Shown: positions 23,673 to 35,229, numbered from the stretch's first letter. The stretch: DNA of 64,000 bases from Carettochelys insculpta (GCF_033958435.1 NC_134137.1:62884001-62948000); one strand, 5' to 3'. Notes: generated by a model from the letters alone, not told the origin. Numbers and translations: made by a program.

Positions 23673-26175
23673 CATCATCACCCTCATCATCAACCACCAT
23701 GGGCTCAAAGCCATTGGTGTTTGATGACTGTCTCACTATTTCCTTCCATCTTTCCCTGTCCAGTGCAGCTTAGTTTCTGTAGACTAGCTTCACACCAGTC
23801 TACTATATCATCTACCCATTCTCTGTGGGGTGTCTGCCTCTCCTATTTGAACCATCCATTATGAAGAATACCAGGGTCTTGATTTTTCGTTCATCACTCA
23901 TTCTACAGATATGGCCAAATAGTTGTAATTTGCGCTGTATAACCTTCTGCAGTAGGTTCTCTTTTGGCTGTATCTTCCTATATAATTCCTCGTTGGTGAC
24001 CTTCTGCATCCATCCTATTCTCAGGATCTTTCTATACCAACTCCTCTCAAATGCCAATATTCTTCGCTTTGAATCTTTCATTATTCATGTCTCACATGCA
24101 TACAACATGCTGCTGAACGCACATTTTCAAGATGCTCAGCTTTGTTCTTAAGCTAATTGCTTTGCTTTTCCAGAACTTATCCACTGCCTTCAAACTCACT
24201 CTTGCTTTCACTATTCTAGCTGCTATTTCCTTCTTACAAGCTAGGTCATATGTTATGTTGCTCCCCAGATATGTGAACTTCTTGAGCTCTCTAGTTCAAT
24301 CCCATCTACACTGAACTTCCTTCCTATTTCCTTATCTCCAAATACTATTGTTTTTGTTTTATCGATGTTCATAATCAGTCTGTACTGCTTCCCTTCCTTG
24401 TTTAGCACCTGCACCATTTTCACTAGATTTGCCTCATCTTCCTCAAAGATAAGTATATCATCCACAAACCTCAAGTTGTTTATTCTTTTCCCATGCACAG
24501 GTATCCCTTCTACCTCTTCCTTGATCTTGTCCATCGCTCTCTTTAGATGCATGATGAAGATACTTGGAGATATTGGATCTCTTGTCTGATACCTCTACTC
24601 ATGCTAAACCAATTTCCCAGCTCTCTACACATTCTGTTTGCTGCCTCCACATTGTCATTGATATCCTTCAACAACCATATCAGTCTGCTATTCACCCCAT
24701 ACAACTCCAGCACCTCCCAAGTCTCTTTCTCATCTATACTGTCAAATGCCTTCTGAAAATCCATGAAGCAAGTGTAGATCTTCTTCTTCTTTCATTGAGC
24801 TTTCTCCACTATCAGTCTTAGTGCCAATATCTGCTTCTATCTTTCCTGAACCCCGCTTGCTCATCCGCTAGATGTTCTTCTATCTGCAGTCTTAGTCTCT
24901 CCATCAGTATTATCATCAGCACCTTGCCTAGATGACTTGTTAGGGAAATCATTCTGTAGTTCTTGCACTCCAGTGCACTTTCTTTCTTGTGTATTGTCAC
25001 TAACATGGATCTTGTCCCTTCCTTAGGTGCCTTCCCTTCTTTCCATGCTATATTATATAGTCAGCGTATTTGCTGAATCCTACTTTCTCTGCCATATTTA
25101 ATCATTTCTCCCATGATCTTATCATTTCCAGGGCTCTTGTTCTTCTTTAGCTGTTTCACTGATCTTTGTAGTTCCTTCTTCAAAATATCGGTCTTGCCCT
25201 TGATGCTCAGGGGAGATATCTCTTTCAGTTCTTCAATCAGTCTCTCTGAGACACTTGGGTCCACCTGTGCTTTGTACAGATTCTTGCAATATCTTGTCCA
25301 TCACTGCACAATCTTCTCCTTGTTCATGAGCACCTCGTCGTTCTCGTCCTTGATCATCATCTGCTTTAGCTGCCACTTCCTATTAATATTCCTAATCATT
25401 TTATACACCTCCCTGGTCTTTGCTGTAATACCTCTCTGTATCTTCATACTGCTCCTCTAACCATTTTGCCTTATCCTTTCTGGCTGCTTTCCTTACCTCA
25501 TTGCACGTCACCCTATATTGCTGTTCCGCCTTCTCAGAAACCTCCCTTCTGATCTTCAGTGCTTTCTTCTCTTGGACCAACTTCAGTGTCTCCTGTGTAG
25601 TCCACTTCTTATTGATCTTCTTTTCTTCTGGAACAGTCTGCTCAATTGCCTCTTCTATCACTGTGGCTAACCCTTTGACTCTCTTATCTAGATCTTTCTC
25701 TTCGGCCGCATTCCTAACCTTCTCTTCGAGCGCTGCTCTGTACACATTCCCTATTTTTAACTTGTCTAGCCTCGCCATGTCTCTTCTTTTCTTAAACTGT
25801 GTCTTACACTTCCTCTTACATTTCATCTTGACGTTTGTGATCACTAGACTGTGGCCTGGGAAAGTTTGGCACTGCTGTACTGATGTTAACCAGCTTCTTC
25901 TTATCAAGACCATAGCTATAGCTATCACGTTCTTGGACTTCCCGTCATTCAATTGCCATGTCCACTTCCTACAGTCCTTTTGCTGGAAAATCATGTTGCA
26001 GATCATCTCATGCTCTGGAGCAAACGTTACCATCTTTCATCATTTAGTCATACTGGCCTCAGATTTCATTTGCATTGTTATTTCATGGTCAGCGCATTGT
26101 CACTCATCTGACCAACCCTCGTCCTTTATCCAGACTTGGGACTGGCATGGAACCCCTAGAGGCTTCATAGTGGGA
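23673..26175 (-). mobile_element. RTE-like non-LTR retrotransposon, antisense, 5'-deleted
   Basis: Read on the minus strand, it starts near 26175 with a segment resembling RTE 5' leader (CCAGTCCCAAGTCTGGATAA), then the end of the endonuclease, a charged linker, the reverse transcriptase and the C-terminal domain. It ends in a GATGATGATG-type tail at 23673-23700. Similar sequences TTTACTCCCTCCCTCCC (about 23656) and TTTACTGTCCCTCC (about 26177) flank it and may be a decayed target duplication. The clade assignment is from the overall protein style. Confidence 0.65.
23812..26033 (-). pseudogene. RTE-like endonuclease/reverse transcriptase polyprotein, broken
   Basis: The order on the minus strand is: the endonuclease C-terminus with FQQKDCRKWTWQL and GHSLVITNVKMK (26033-25800); a lysine/glutamate-rich linker (25800-25400); the start of the reverse transcriptase with SPGNDKIMGEMIK (about 25130); YRMISLTS and ADEQAGFRKDRS (25000-24820); MDFQKAFDSID (24764-24730); and the catalytic box RFVDDILIF (about 24470). 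The C-terminal RNA-binding-like region has LFGHICRMSDERK (about 23900). Frames change several times and stops are present, so it is a dead copy. The known role of the intact protein is target-primed retrotransposition. Confidence 0.7.
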
Positions 26176-27203
26176 GTTTTACTGTCCCTCCACCCCCTGG
26201 TAAATGGCACCCTTGCCGTCATCAAATGTAATCAAGCAATTTAGGAGGCAGTAGTGGTTGAGGGTAACCTTAGCAACACAGAACAAAGAGACAGGTGTAT
26301 GCTGGAAGCAGTGAGGGGCAGGTGTCACCATGCTTTCACAAAGACCATTCTTGTGGATTCATGGCACCCAAGCTCCCACCTCAAGTCTGTGCAGCCAAAC
26401 TTACTGTGGGCAAAACATGTCTCCAGTGGAAACTCTACAGATACAAACATGAAGCAATGTCATTTATTCTGGCACAGGGAAGCATAAAGCCTTAGTACAA
26501 TGAAGACAAACTGCGCAATGGCTATCTGGACCTGTTTCAAAAGGGGGAGGAGTTAAACAAGCACATGAGTTTTGGGGAGTTTTTTGTTCTCTTTGTTAGA
26601 GCAGCAGATTTTTCTGGGACCTTGGGTCAACTTGGTGTTGTTATTAGCCCAAATTCATTCCTGGGTGTAAATCCAAGGAATCCAGGGTTGTTTGACTAGA
26701 GAAAAATTAAGCCTTTCATTATTATTTTGTATCAATCTCCTAATGCCCAGAGTCTGAGTGCTTTAGAAACAAATAAATAAAATTAAATAGGTCATTTGAT
26801 CAGCAGGTTCCAGCTCTTAACCAGCTGCCTCTTTTTTATCTCAGTCCCCCAGCTGTAACATTTCTCAGGAAAAATTGTCAAAAACATGACCCATTCTTCA
26901 CATGGGAGAAGAACAGGTTTTCATCCATAAAAAGATTTCTTCCTGCTCTGGATGTCCATCATCAACTCCTATTTTAGTTCCTTCTTAAAAGAATGACAGT
27001 GAATAAGTAATATTTGTAGCCCAAGTTCTATATTATAATACTCAGCATCATTGAGTAAGATGAAAAGCCTGATTCTCCATTGAGTCAAATCGATGGGATG
27101 TCACTGTAATCAGTGGTGTTGCCTGACATAAATGACAGGAAAAATTAGCTCAATACCATGTTCTTAGCAACTGGATAACTGACTCAGCCCAACTAGCTGA
27201 CAC
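26176..27203. other. No recognised feature
   Basis: Mixed sequence before the Harbinger element. No frame of note. Confidence 0.4.
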
Positions 27204-27616
27204 CTTAGCTGTGTCTACACATCTGCAAAACATCAAAATAAAAGCTCCTTTTTCGAAAGAGTGGGAGGAGCGTCCACAGGCGTAATGCCATCTTTCTAAA
27301 GGAAATCAAAAGGATGGGGTGCAGATGCTGAAATTCGAACCCCAACCCCAGATCAGGAAGATTGGCCCCTTTCGAAATACTAAATCGAAAGAGTACACGT
27401 AGATGCTCCACAGTCCGCTTTTTCGAAATACAGGTCCGCCATGGCGCCGGTCAGCTGGAGTGCGGGGCTGCTCCAACCGGCAGCAGCGGGGCTCTATGGT
27501 CCCTGCCCCCCTCTGCCTTAAAGCTGCACGCATGCAGGAAACCTGTGGTAGGAAGCTGAGAGCGTGCTAGGAGCAGCCTCTGCACGTGCTCCAGCCCCAC
27601 GCTCCAGCGCCTCAGC

Positions 27617-28969
27617 ATGGGCAGCAGCCAGCCCGCCCACGAGCCCCATGGCTCCCCCTCCGAGCCCCCGCAGGGCTCCCAGGGGGAGAAAAGAAAAAGG
27701 GCCCCCTGCTGGATGGAGCAGGAGCTGAGGGACCTCCTCTGCCTGTGGAAGGAGGAGGAGGTCCTGCACGAGACGGGGGTCAAGCAGTGCAATGCTGCTG
27801 CCTTTGGCCGCCTGGCGCAGGGCCTCCAGCCCAGGGGCCACCCAGAGCGTACTGTGGAGCAGGTGCACTCCAAGGTAAAGGAGCTGCGGCAGGGCTATGC
27901 CCGGGCCAGGGACCAGGCCAGCAGCTCCAGCCACATGCCTCTTCTTCCAGGAGCTCTGGGGCATCCTGGGGCCCCGGGACAGCTCCCAACCCCCGGCATT
28001 CCTGGACACATCTGCTGAGGAGCTGCAGCTGGAGGAGGAGGAGCAGCCCGGACTGGGGACCCAGGAGGGCAAGGGAACGACCAAGTGGTCAAGTGAGGCG
28101 CGGGGGATTGTAATCCCCTCCCGCTCCTCCAGCCGGGCGACCAGGAGCCAGACATCCCCGGACACTGCTCTGGTATGTACATGGAGGGGCGCACACCTGC
28201 TCCACAGGGTGGGGGCGCAACAGTTAGCTGCCCGCACACAGAACCAGTGGTCCTGGGCTGCACACAGGTCAACCCCCTCCATGGGATGCGGCACCCCACA
28301 GTGGCCCACCAGCGATGCCCAGCACCCGCCTTCAGTGGACAGCACTGCAAGCTGCACAGGGGCGGCGGCCGGTCAGTGCCAGACAGCACCTGGCGCCTGC
28401 ACACCACAGGCTGGGAAGGGCCACCTGCATGAGAGACCCCTGGACACACCCCCAGGCCGGGAGGCCCAGCCCGTGTGGGGTGGGTCAGTGCCCCTTGGGG
28501 CGTCAGTGTCCTTTAGGGGGGCGAGGGCCCCATGGGGTGGGCTCAGGCAGGTGGGCCACAGCCTGATCCCCTCCATCTGGGGCACATTACTGACATGCTG
28601 TTCTCCTCTCCACACAGCCACATCATTCGTGGGCCAGGAGAGACTCGTGCTGTCCCTCGTCCCTGAGAGCCCCCCACAGCCCTCAGAGGTGCCTGGATGC
28701 CACCCCACATGGCAAGCCATCAGGGCCGTGGCTGGAGGGCCTCCTGCCGGGCCAAGGAGGGCCCAGCCAGCCAGCGCCAGGCCAAGGTGGCCGAGCTGCA
28801 CCTTTGGCTTGCTGAGGCGGAAATGGAGTGGCAGAGGGCTGCCGGGGAGAGGTTGCTGATCACACTGGACGACATTGGCCACACCTTCCAGGACCATGTG
28901 GCCAACATTGCCCACCTCCTGGCCCCCCCTGCAGCTCCCCCTGCCGAGCCTGCCCCCCGCCCCCACTGA
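27617..28969 (+). pseudogene. Harbinger Myb/SANT-like DNA-binding protein
   Basis: In known Harbinger elements this partner protein helps the transposase enter the nucleus and bind the ends. The start at 27617 gives a basic N-terminus (GEKRKRAPCW). A trihelix/Myb-like domain follows at about residues 33-100, with spaced hydrophobics and tryptophan (LRDLLCLWKEEE, VHSKVKELRQGYARARD). The frame then shifts near 27915-27945, after which FFQELWGILGP and a serine/arginine stretch (IPSRSSSRATRS) follow. A likely intron runs from GTATGT at 28173 to CACACAG at 28617. The last part (28697-28969) holds a coiled-coil-like AKVAELHLWLAEAEMEWQ in another frame. It is homologous in layout to 48897-47391. At least two frame breaks make it a pseudogene. 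Confidence 0.75.
28173..28617 (+). other. Probable intron of the Myb-like gene
   Basis: Donor CTG|GTATGT and acceptor TTCTCCTCTCCACACAG|C fit the splice consensus. The equivalent gene in the other Harbinger has a GTGTGT...CAG intron at the same place in the protein. Confidence 0.5.
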
Positions 28970-29369
28970 GCCCCCCCCCACCCCCACTGAACCTGCACCC
29001 TCTGCCCCCACCAGGTCCACTCTCCAGCCCTACCTGCTGGTGCTCCCCGCACCCTCTCCTCCCCGCTGGGGACCCCGCACCCGGGGAGGCAGGGGGTCCA
29101 GGGGCTGACGGCGCTCACGGCCCACCACCCCTTCCCCAGAATGAGTGCCCCACCCCACTCCAAGTTAGGTTCCCCCCGCTCCCCTCCAAGTTAAGTTCCC
29201 ACCCCCTGTACATAGTTAATGAGAATAGTCGAGATAAATGTTTATTTTAATGTCCACCACTCCATGCTGTGCTCCTCAGCGGGGTGGTGGGAGGTGGATG
29301 TGTGGTTGCGGTGCTAGTGGGGGGGATGGTGGGTGGCAGATATACGTGGGATGTGGGTGTGCATGTGGA

Positions 29370-30904
29370 TCAGAGGTGGCCGTCAGCAAAGACCTGCCTG
29401 AGGCCCTCCCGTATGCAGCGGCTGTCCCGGTGGGCGTGGCAGATGGGGGTGGTGCCTGGCTGCTCATAGCCAGCGCCAGCTGGAGGGCCTCCCCCGGGGA
29501 CATAAGCATCCACCTGTCTCTCCACAACATTGTGGAGGGTGCAACAGGCGCCCACCACCTGGGTACATTCAGGACCCTGACCTCCAGCCGCATGTGGAGG
29601 CACCTCCACCACCCCTTTAAGCGCCCAACGGCCCGCTCCATGACGTTGTGGGCATGGTTGAGGTGCTGATTGAATGTCTCCCTGGTGGGGTGAGGTGTCC
29701 CATATACGGCCTCGTGAGTGACAGCTGCAGGGGGTATGTGACATCCTTTGCCACCGGGGGATGAACGTGCCAGCCCCCATGCGCCAGCAGAGGCCGGAGT
29801 TCTAGAAGACCCAGGCATCGTGGGTGCAGCCAGCCCAGCACAGCCCACATAGATGTTGGGGAACTGGCCCCTCGCGTCCACCAGGGCCTGGAGCACCAAT
29901 GAATGGTAGCCCTTTGTGTTGATGTACTGGCCGGCGCTGTGTGGCGGGGCGCGGATGGGGATGTGTGTGCCATCTAAAGCACCAATGCAGTTCAGGAAGC
30001 CCAGGTCCTGGAAGCCAGTGACGGTGTTGTCCAGATCCCCCAGGTGATTGACCCTATGGAGCAGCATCACGTTGATGGCTCTGATGACCTGGGGGCAGGG
30101 GGGAAGGAGGGGACACTTGCTGTAGTGTGGCGGCCGTCTCCCCACTGCCTCGGGTCCATTCTGCCCTCCTCCAATCTGGACCCTCCCCCCCTCCCATCCA
30201 GCCCCCTGCCCCCTCCCATCCGGACCCTTGCAGCAGTGGGTTCCCCTTGCCCCAACCCCCACACCCACCTGTGGGGGATGTGTGACCCAGCCCCACCTTA
30301 CCTCCATAAGTACAGCCCCAACGGTGGCCTTGCCCACCCCATACTGCTGTCCCACAGAGCAGTAGGAGTCCGGGGTGGCCAGTTTCCAGATGGCAATCAT
30401 GACCCGTTTCTCCAGGGTGAGGGCTGGCTGCATACAGGTGTTCTGGTGCCAGAGCGCGGGGGTGAGCCAATGGCAGATCTCGTCGAAGTTCTGCCTCAAC
30501 ATGCGGAAGTTCCACAGCCACCTTTCCTCGCCCCACTTCCCCAGCACCAGGCGCTCCCACCAGTCAGTGCTGCTAGGGTGTGTTCAGAGGCATTGGGGCA
30601 CCCGGGGGGGTGCCCAGTGGTGCCCCGGGTGGGGGAGCCCCACAGCCCCAGGGGGACCGCCCAGCCACCCAATGAGATCGGGTGCAGCTGCAGCGATGGT
30701 GCACAGCACTGCCAGCAGGATGTCCATAATGAGGGTGTCCTCCTGCAGGAGCTGTCGCTGGGCCTCCATCATGGGCATGGGTGTGCTCTGCCGGGCTGGG
30801 ACAGGCTGGGCAGCACTCGGCTTGTGCAGAGTGGAGGGTGGAGGGAGGGGCACTTTAAAGGGGGTGGGTGGCTGGCTGCAGCCCCGGAAGGGCTTGTCGG
30901 CCAT
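29370..30904 (-). pseudogene. Harbinger DDE transposase (HARBI1-like)
   Basis: The start codon is at 30904 (MADKPFRGC). A TGA at 30584-30586 breaks the first exon. After it come WWERLVLGKWGEERW, EKRVMIAIWKLATPDSY and the helix-turn-helix region GVGKATVGAVLMEV. A GT-AG intron (30301-30089) follows. Exon 2 gives LGFLNCIGALDGTHIPI (first catalytic Asp, near 29970). The region that should hold the second Asp (near 29820) has lost frame: GLAAPTMPGSSR stands where relatives have GSTHDARVF. The third acidic residue is in HNVMERAVGRLKGWW (about 29640). The C-terminus continues to a stop at 29370 in a shifted frame. The ancestral role is cutting and joining element ends. This copy is inactive. Confidence 0.85.
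30089..30301 (-). other. Probable intron of the transposase gene
   Basis: On the minus strand ATGGAG|GTAAGG starts it and CCCTGCCCCCAG|GTCATC ends it. At 213 nt it is a multiple of three and has no stop. The equivalent intron in the second Harbinger (46147-46273) interrupts the same codon boundary, which supports splicing. Confidence 0.65.
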
Positions 30905-31126
30905 AGGACCCCGTCCGCGGCGTTTCCTTCCTCCCTTCTTTCGAAAGAGGGCTTGAAGCCGTGTGGACGCTCTCTTTCGAAAAACTGCAGCGACACTTCA
31001 AAAGAGCTGATCGAAATGCTGATCTGCTAATGGTGTCAGGTGCTCCCTTTTGATGGCCGCTATTTTGACCACTGAACTTCAATTTTCGCCCTTTCAAAAG
31101 GGCGCTCATGTATAGACTCAGCTCTT

Positions 31127-31318
31127 GGCTCCTCCCTTTCCTCTCTTCCCTGTACTTTCTTCTTTCCGGTCTTATGTAGCCCCTGGGTTAATGAAGCCAG
31201 TATCTACTTCCCATTACTAATTAGGAGCTGGGCGACCTCAGCTATCTCCAATTAACCTTCTTTGTTGGAGCTGGCATTACAGAGGTCTAATTCAAGATTT
31301 TCCAGCCAACTCTCATCA
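31127..31318. other. No recognised feature
   Basis: Short spacer between Harbinger 1 and a CR1 fragment. Confidence 0.4.
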
Positions 31319-31500
31319 CAGTCAATTTTGTGAGATCCCTTTGTAACTCTATGCAGTCTGCTTTGGACTCTTGAGTAATTTTGTATTGATTGCAAACTAT
31401 GCCACCCCACTATACTGCTTTTTCCAGGTCATTCATGAACATGTTAAACAGCACTGCTGGTCCCAGCACAAATCCTTGGGGGTCTCTCTTGACTCTGAAA
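31319..31500 (-). pseudogene. CR1-like reverse transcriptase fragment, antisense
   Basis: On the minus strand it reads GPAVLFNMFMNDLEKAV and then ADCIELQRDLTKL, matching the region around the reverse-transcriptase active site of CR1. The FADD site itself is lost. It is a short, old fragment. Confidence 0.55.
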
Positions 31501-32302
31501 ACTCAGGGAGGCTCGATGCTGGGGATAGAGAACAGGTATCTCTGCAAAGGATGTGGGAAGTATGGATGGGGACCTTTCTTTAAAGGAATAGCAGCCAAGG
31601 AAAGAAAGGTTTCTTATAGGACAGTTCCACTGAGCAATGCTGCTGAGGAGATGGAGGGTATGCAGATATTTGAACTCCACAGCTAGAACAGAGGCACAAG
31701 GGGATAACCCTGGACTTCTGAAGTACCCTGGGTTCTTCAAGTTTTCAGGGTGGGTCCTACAGTTTATTCTCAGTGATGACAGAATTTGCTCCTACATGGA
31801 AAAGCATGGGAGGAAATTCACAGAAGGAACATTGCAGAGATACCCTCTTCTGTCCACCCCCGACCTCCTTCCCTTCTACCTGATGTCAGGAGAGTTTTAT
31901 ACCAGGAGCAGGTGACTAGCTCAAAGAGTTCTTAAATTCCTCTCTTGTTAACTTCACACGCACAACGGCATTATAAATGTTGCCATTTCTGCTTTCCTCT
32001 AGGAACAACTAAAGTTTGTTTCTCCCTGCTCCCTGACACTTTAGTTATTAAGATTTCTACAACGTCTATTGTGAAAATGGAATTATATACATCATCCTCC
32101 AGCTACACCTATCCAAGTCTATTATTTCTGTTTGACGGACACTTGTAAAAATATCTGCAAGGAGAAACGGGCTTTGGGAATTAGGTACTCCCAAAGTAGG
32201 AACGTTCTCTCTTATTTTTCACTGGTTGGTCTCCCTCTATAGTATCACAAATGATTGCACAGATTTATCCCCTCTACTGACCATATCGTTAGAATTGATG
32301 TA
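31501..32302. other. No recognised feature
   Basis: Unique-looking sequence with short frames only. Confidence 0.4.
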
Positions 32303-32385
32303 GCAAGGTGGATAGCTCACAGGGTCAGAGCAATGGCCTTGTAAACCCAGAGGGCCGTGAGTTGGCCACCCGTGATTTATTCAAT
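32303..32385 (+). repeat. tRNA-Thr-like sequence (SINE head or tRNA pseudogene)
   Basis: GGTGGATAGCTCACAGGGTCAGAGCA resembles a tRNA 5' half with an A box. GCCTTGTAAACC resembles an anticodon stem-loop with TGT (Thr). GGGCCGTGAGTTGGCCACC stands in for the T arm but has lost the B-box consensus. The acceptor stem does not close, so it is not a working tRNA gene. Confidence 0.5.
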
Positions 32386-33043
32386 AAATTTTAAATATTT
32401 TTTCTCGAAACTTGACGGCACACTAAGCACCACTTCGTGGCTATCAACTGCTGTGCACCTCAGGTGTCCAAACTTCAGGTGCCCCTCCTGCCACATCCAC
32501 ACTGCTTCTGTCCTCTGTCTGGGAGTTGCTCCCAAAAGCCTCCTGATTGCTATGCAGAGTAGTAGGGAAGGGAATGCTGATGTCCATGTGTCCCCCTCTC
32601 TTTTCCCCTGCACCCATCTCCACAGACCGGAGGGAAACATGACAGGATTCAGGATGGAGTGAGCTAGCCATTTGTGGTGGGTGAAGACCATGCTAGGGAA
32701 GGCTATCCCAGTCCTTTCAGCTTGAGGCCCTGCCCATTCAGCAACCTTCCGACCCGCCACATGAAACCAAGCTCCGCCAGATACCACGCCAATCCTTCCC
32801 AGCCATCTGGAGTTCCAGAACTGACATGCCACAACCATAGTTTTCCCTGGCCATGGGGAGAGTAGACAGCTTTGTGATGACAATGCTTTTCCTTGTTACA
32901 TTACCTACCACTCATGGAGCTTGCTAGCACTGCTGCTATATCTGAACAAGCATTGTTCAGATTACTCAGTGCCGATCTATTTAAATGCATCTCTCTCACA
33001 CACACATTACTGTTGTTGTTACTTCTTGATACTTCTTTCAAAG
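32386..33043. other. No recognised feature
   Basis: No gene or named repeat seen. Confidence 0.4.
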
Positions 33044-33390
33044 GGTGTGTCTACACTTGCATTCCTCTTTCGAAAGAGGTATGCAAATTTGGTAAATCAC
33101 AAATGCAAATGAGGTATACATTTGCATATTCAGCACCTCATTTGCATATTATAATTTTGAAAGAGCTTCTTTCGAAAGAAGAAAGCCAGTGTAGACGCTG
33201 CTCTTTCAAAAGTAAACCCCATCTTCAAAAGAATCCTTCTTCCCATTAAATAAAGGGAAGAAGGATTCTTTTGAAGATGGGTTTAATTTCAAAAGAGCAG
33301 CATCTACACTGGCTTTCTTCTTTTAAAAGAAGCTCTTTAGAAATTATAATATGCAAATGGAGTGCTGATTATGCAAATTTATACCTCATA
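33044..33390. mobile_element. Palindromic MITE (family B), right terminus missing
   Basis: It begins GGTGTGTCTACACTTGC. The arms at about 33120-33238 and 33250-33390 are near-perfect inverted copies around a short loop near 33244. TATGCAAAT-type octamers and TTTCGAAAGAAG motifs occur in each arm. The expected right terminus is absent because the sequence switches to family A at 33391. Confidence 0.7.
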
Positions 33391-33590
33391 GGAATAAGGG
33401 GACTTCGAAGTAGGCGGGGTCCTTTCGAAAAGGCGCCCCGTCTGGACGAGCCATGCGGCAGTGAGCTGCGTCAATTTCAAAGTGCCGTGGCCACCCGCAT
33501 GCTAATGAAGCGCTGATGTATTTCAGCGCTTCATTAGTAAACTTCGAAATGGCCATTTTTGGCTAGTTTTTGGCTAGTGTAGACATAGCC
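33391..33590. mobile_element. Right half of Harbinger MITE family A
   Basis: From GGAATAAGGGGACTTCGAAG to the terminus GTGTAGACATAGCC it matches the right half of the copy at 3770-4155. It is joined directly to the family B left part, which gives a chimeric 547-bp element with both outer termini present. Confidence 0.7.
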
Positions 33591-33886
33591 CCAAAGTGTT
33601 ATTTTAGATTTTTGACTGATCTGTGTTTTTCCCTTCCATTGTATTGTATTCTCTTAGGGGACATAGAGAATACTGATTTCGGAGGTATCAGTTCAGACAA
33701 GCAGATTTATAAACACAATGTTTTGCTTTTACGTGTGATGTTTAACACTGTTCAGTTGGCACGTTAAGCAGACCCATCCCCTGCTCTCTGAACATTTTAA
33801 CCAAATTATTGCAGTTCATTTTTAAAAGCGCAAAGATGACAATGGCAGGCCTTTATCAGCAACATTGTGGCCACTAGCTCCTGTAT
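33591..33886. other. No recognised feature
   Basis: Short spacer. Confidence 0.4.
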
Positions 33887-34323
33887 CAGTGACTGGCAGC
33901 CATGAACAGTGAGCGGGTTGCATGAGTGGCCTTCCTTCTCAGTTATCCGCAGATGCCCTGCCTGCCCCTCTCCCCGCTTATGCACTGGGGCAGTGGTGCC
34001 CCATACTTCCGAGTCCTCCTGCTCCCTCCTCAGCACTTCCAGAGCACTGCAAACTGCCCAACTGGAGCTTCATCCCCTCTCCCTCCCAGAGCTCAAACAG
34101 CCGTGAACAGCTGATCTGCAGTGTTCAAGCTCCAGGAGGGAGGGAGGGGACAGAGGGTGAATCAGGCCATTTGTGGTGCTCCAAAAGCGCTGCGGAGGAG
34201 TGGGAAAAGTAGGACGTGTGGGACGTTAGTGCCCCAGTGAACAAAAGATGCATGTGGGAGGTGCATGGGAGACAGGAGGTCCACAGGCCATGGGGACCAT
34301 GGGCCACTGGTTGCACACCACTG
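33887..34323. mobile_element. hAT-type element related to 4995-5519
   Basis: The left end CAGTGACTGGCAGCC and the right end (reversed) CAGTGGTGTGCAACCAG form a hAT terminal repeat. The body shares the AACAGTG...GTGGCC...AACAGCTGAT order with the element at 4995. The flanks TCCTGTAT and TTCCACAT differ only by transitions, so any duplication is heavily decayed. Confidence 0.6.
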
Positions 34324-35229
34324 TTCCACATCATCATTACATGTGTCCTGTTCCAGGCTTTCTGCACACAGGAGGAGGAACAAATAATGAACTGAAATTC
34401 CATCTTGCTGATCTGAAAATAGAACTTAAGATAGGCCTATCATTTCAGGGTGACCATTTTACTTTTGTTTTCAGTTTTCTAATCTGAAACAAAAATAAAC
34501 CTACATACGACAGCAACTAAAAAGTGTCCTAGCTCCCTCTACAGGAATTGTCTCAAGCTAACAAACTGAGCAAACTAATTTATGGCATCCATTTTAGTCA
34601 GCTGACTAATTAGATCCAGCAAAACTTTATGCTCTATAAATCATTCAGCTCGTGTTGAGGACCCCAGTTTTCCTGACCATTTCAATCATGTCATTAAATT
34701 TGCATTAGATTCCAACAACTATTCAATATTTCGTTATTGTTGTCTCAGAACAGGTCTTAATTGTTAATGAGCCATAAGCCTGCTCTCTCCCTACCTCTAA
34801 ACCCAAAGTTATGTTTTCTGGTTGTTGTTGTTCACAGTTTTAAAACACTAAATTTTGTACAATTTCTTAAGGAACTTCAGTCATGTTAAAGTCCCAAAGA
34901 AACTGAGTCAGTCAATATTCCTTCCAATTTTTCCAAAGCATGAGCAGAATGAATTTTCTTATGTGTACCGATATAGAGGTCATGTGTGGCAAAGGTGAGG
35001 CTGAGGGGTTTGGAGTGGCAGAGAGGGTTCAGGGCAGAGATAGAAGGTGGGTGTGAGGGGTGGGAGAAGTCAGGGCTGTGGCTGAGGGCATGGACACTGG
35101 ATTCAGGCCTTGGATGAGAGGTTTGGGGTGTGGGCTGCCCCAAGGTGGGGTCCAGGGAGAGGTGCCTTTCTCTGCTGCAGCCCTTGTGGAGGTAAGTACC
35201 GAGTTGTGGGATGATGGCTAGTCAGTCAT
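34324..35229. other. No recognised feature
   Basis: AT-rich at 34440-34880, then GT/AG-rich at 34980-35200. No frame of note. Confidence 0.4.

Larger units (their letters stand above)
27207..31123. mobile_element. Full-length Harbinger transposon 1
   Basis: The ends are AGCTGTGTCTACACAT (27207) and, reversed, AGCTGAGTCTATACAT (ending 31123). The flanking trinucleotide CTT occurs at 27204-27206 and 31124-31126. The 3.9-kb element holds two convergent genes typical of the PIF/Harbinger superfamily: a Myb/SANT-like protein gene on + and a DDE transposase gene on -. The interior is much more GC-rich than the surrounding DNA. Both genes are broken, so the copy is no longer autonomous. Confidence 0.88.

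Noticed and set aside
25501..26244. 247-codon plus-strand frame rich in Ser, Phe and Leu
   Set aside because: It lies opposite the Lys/Glu-rich linker of the RTE-like protein; the hydrophobic look is a mirror of that composition.
27918..27945. Possible splice site in place of the frameshift in the Myb-like gene of Harbinger 1
   Set aside because: The homologous gene in Harbinger 2 reads straight through this point, so a simple indel is more likely.
28373..29163. Long minus-strand frames opposite the Myb-like gene of Harbinger 1
   Set aside because: They are GC-rich shadow frames with Gly/Trp/Pro bias and no domain; the plus-strand frame carries the homologous protein.
30044..31030. 328-codon plus-strand frame opposite the Harbinger 1 transposase
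   Set aside because: Antisense to a clearly recognisable transposase, and low-complexity in composition.
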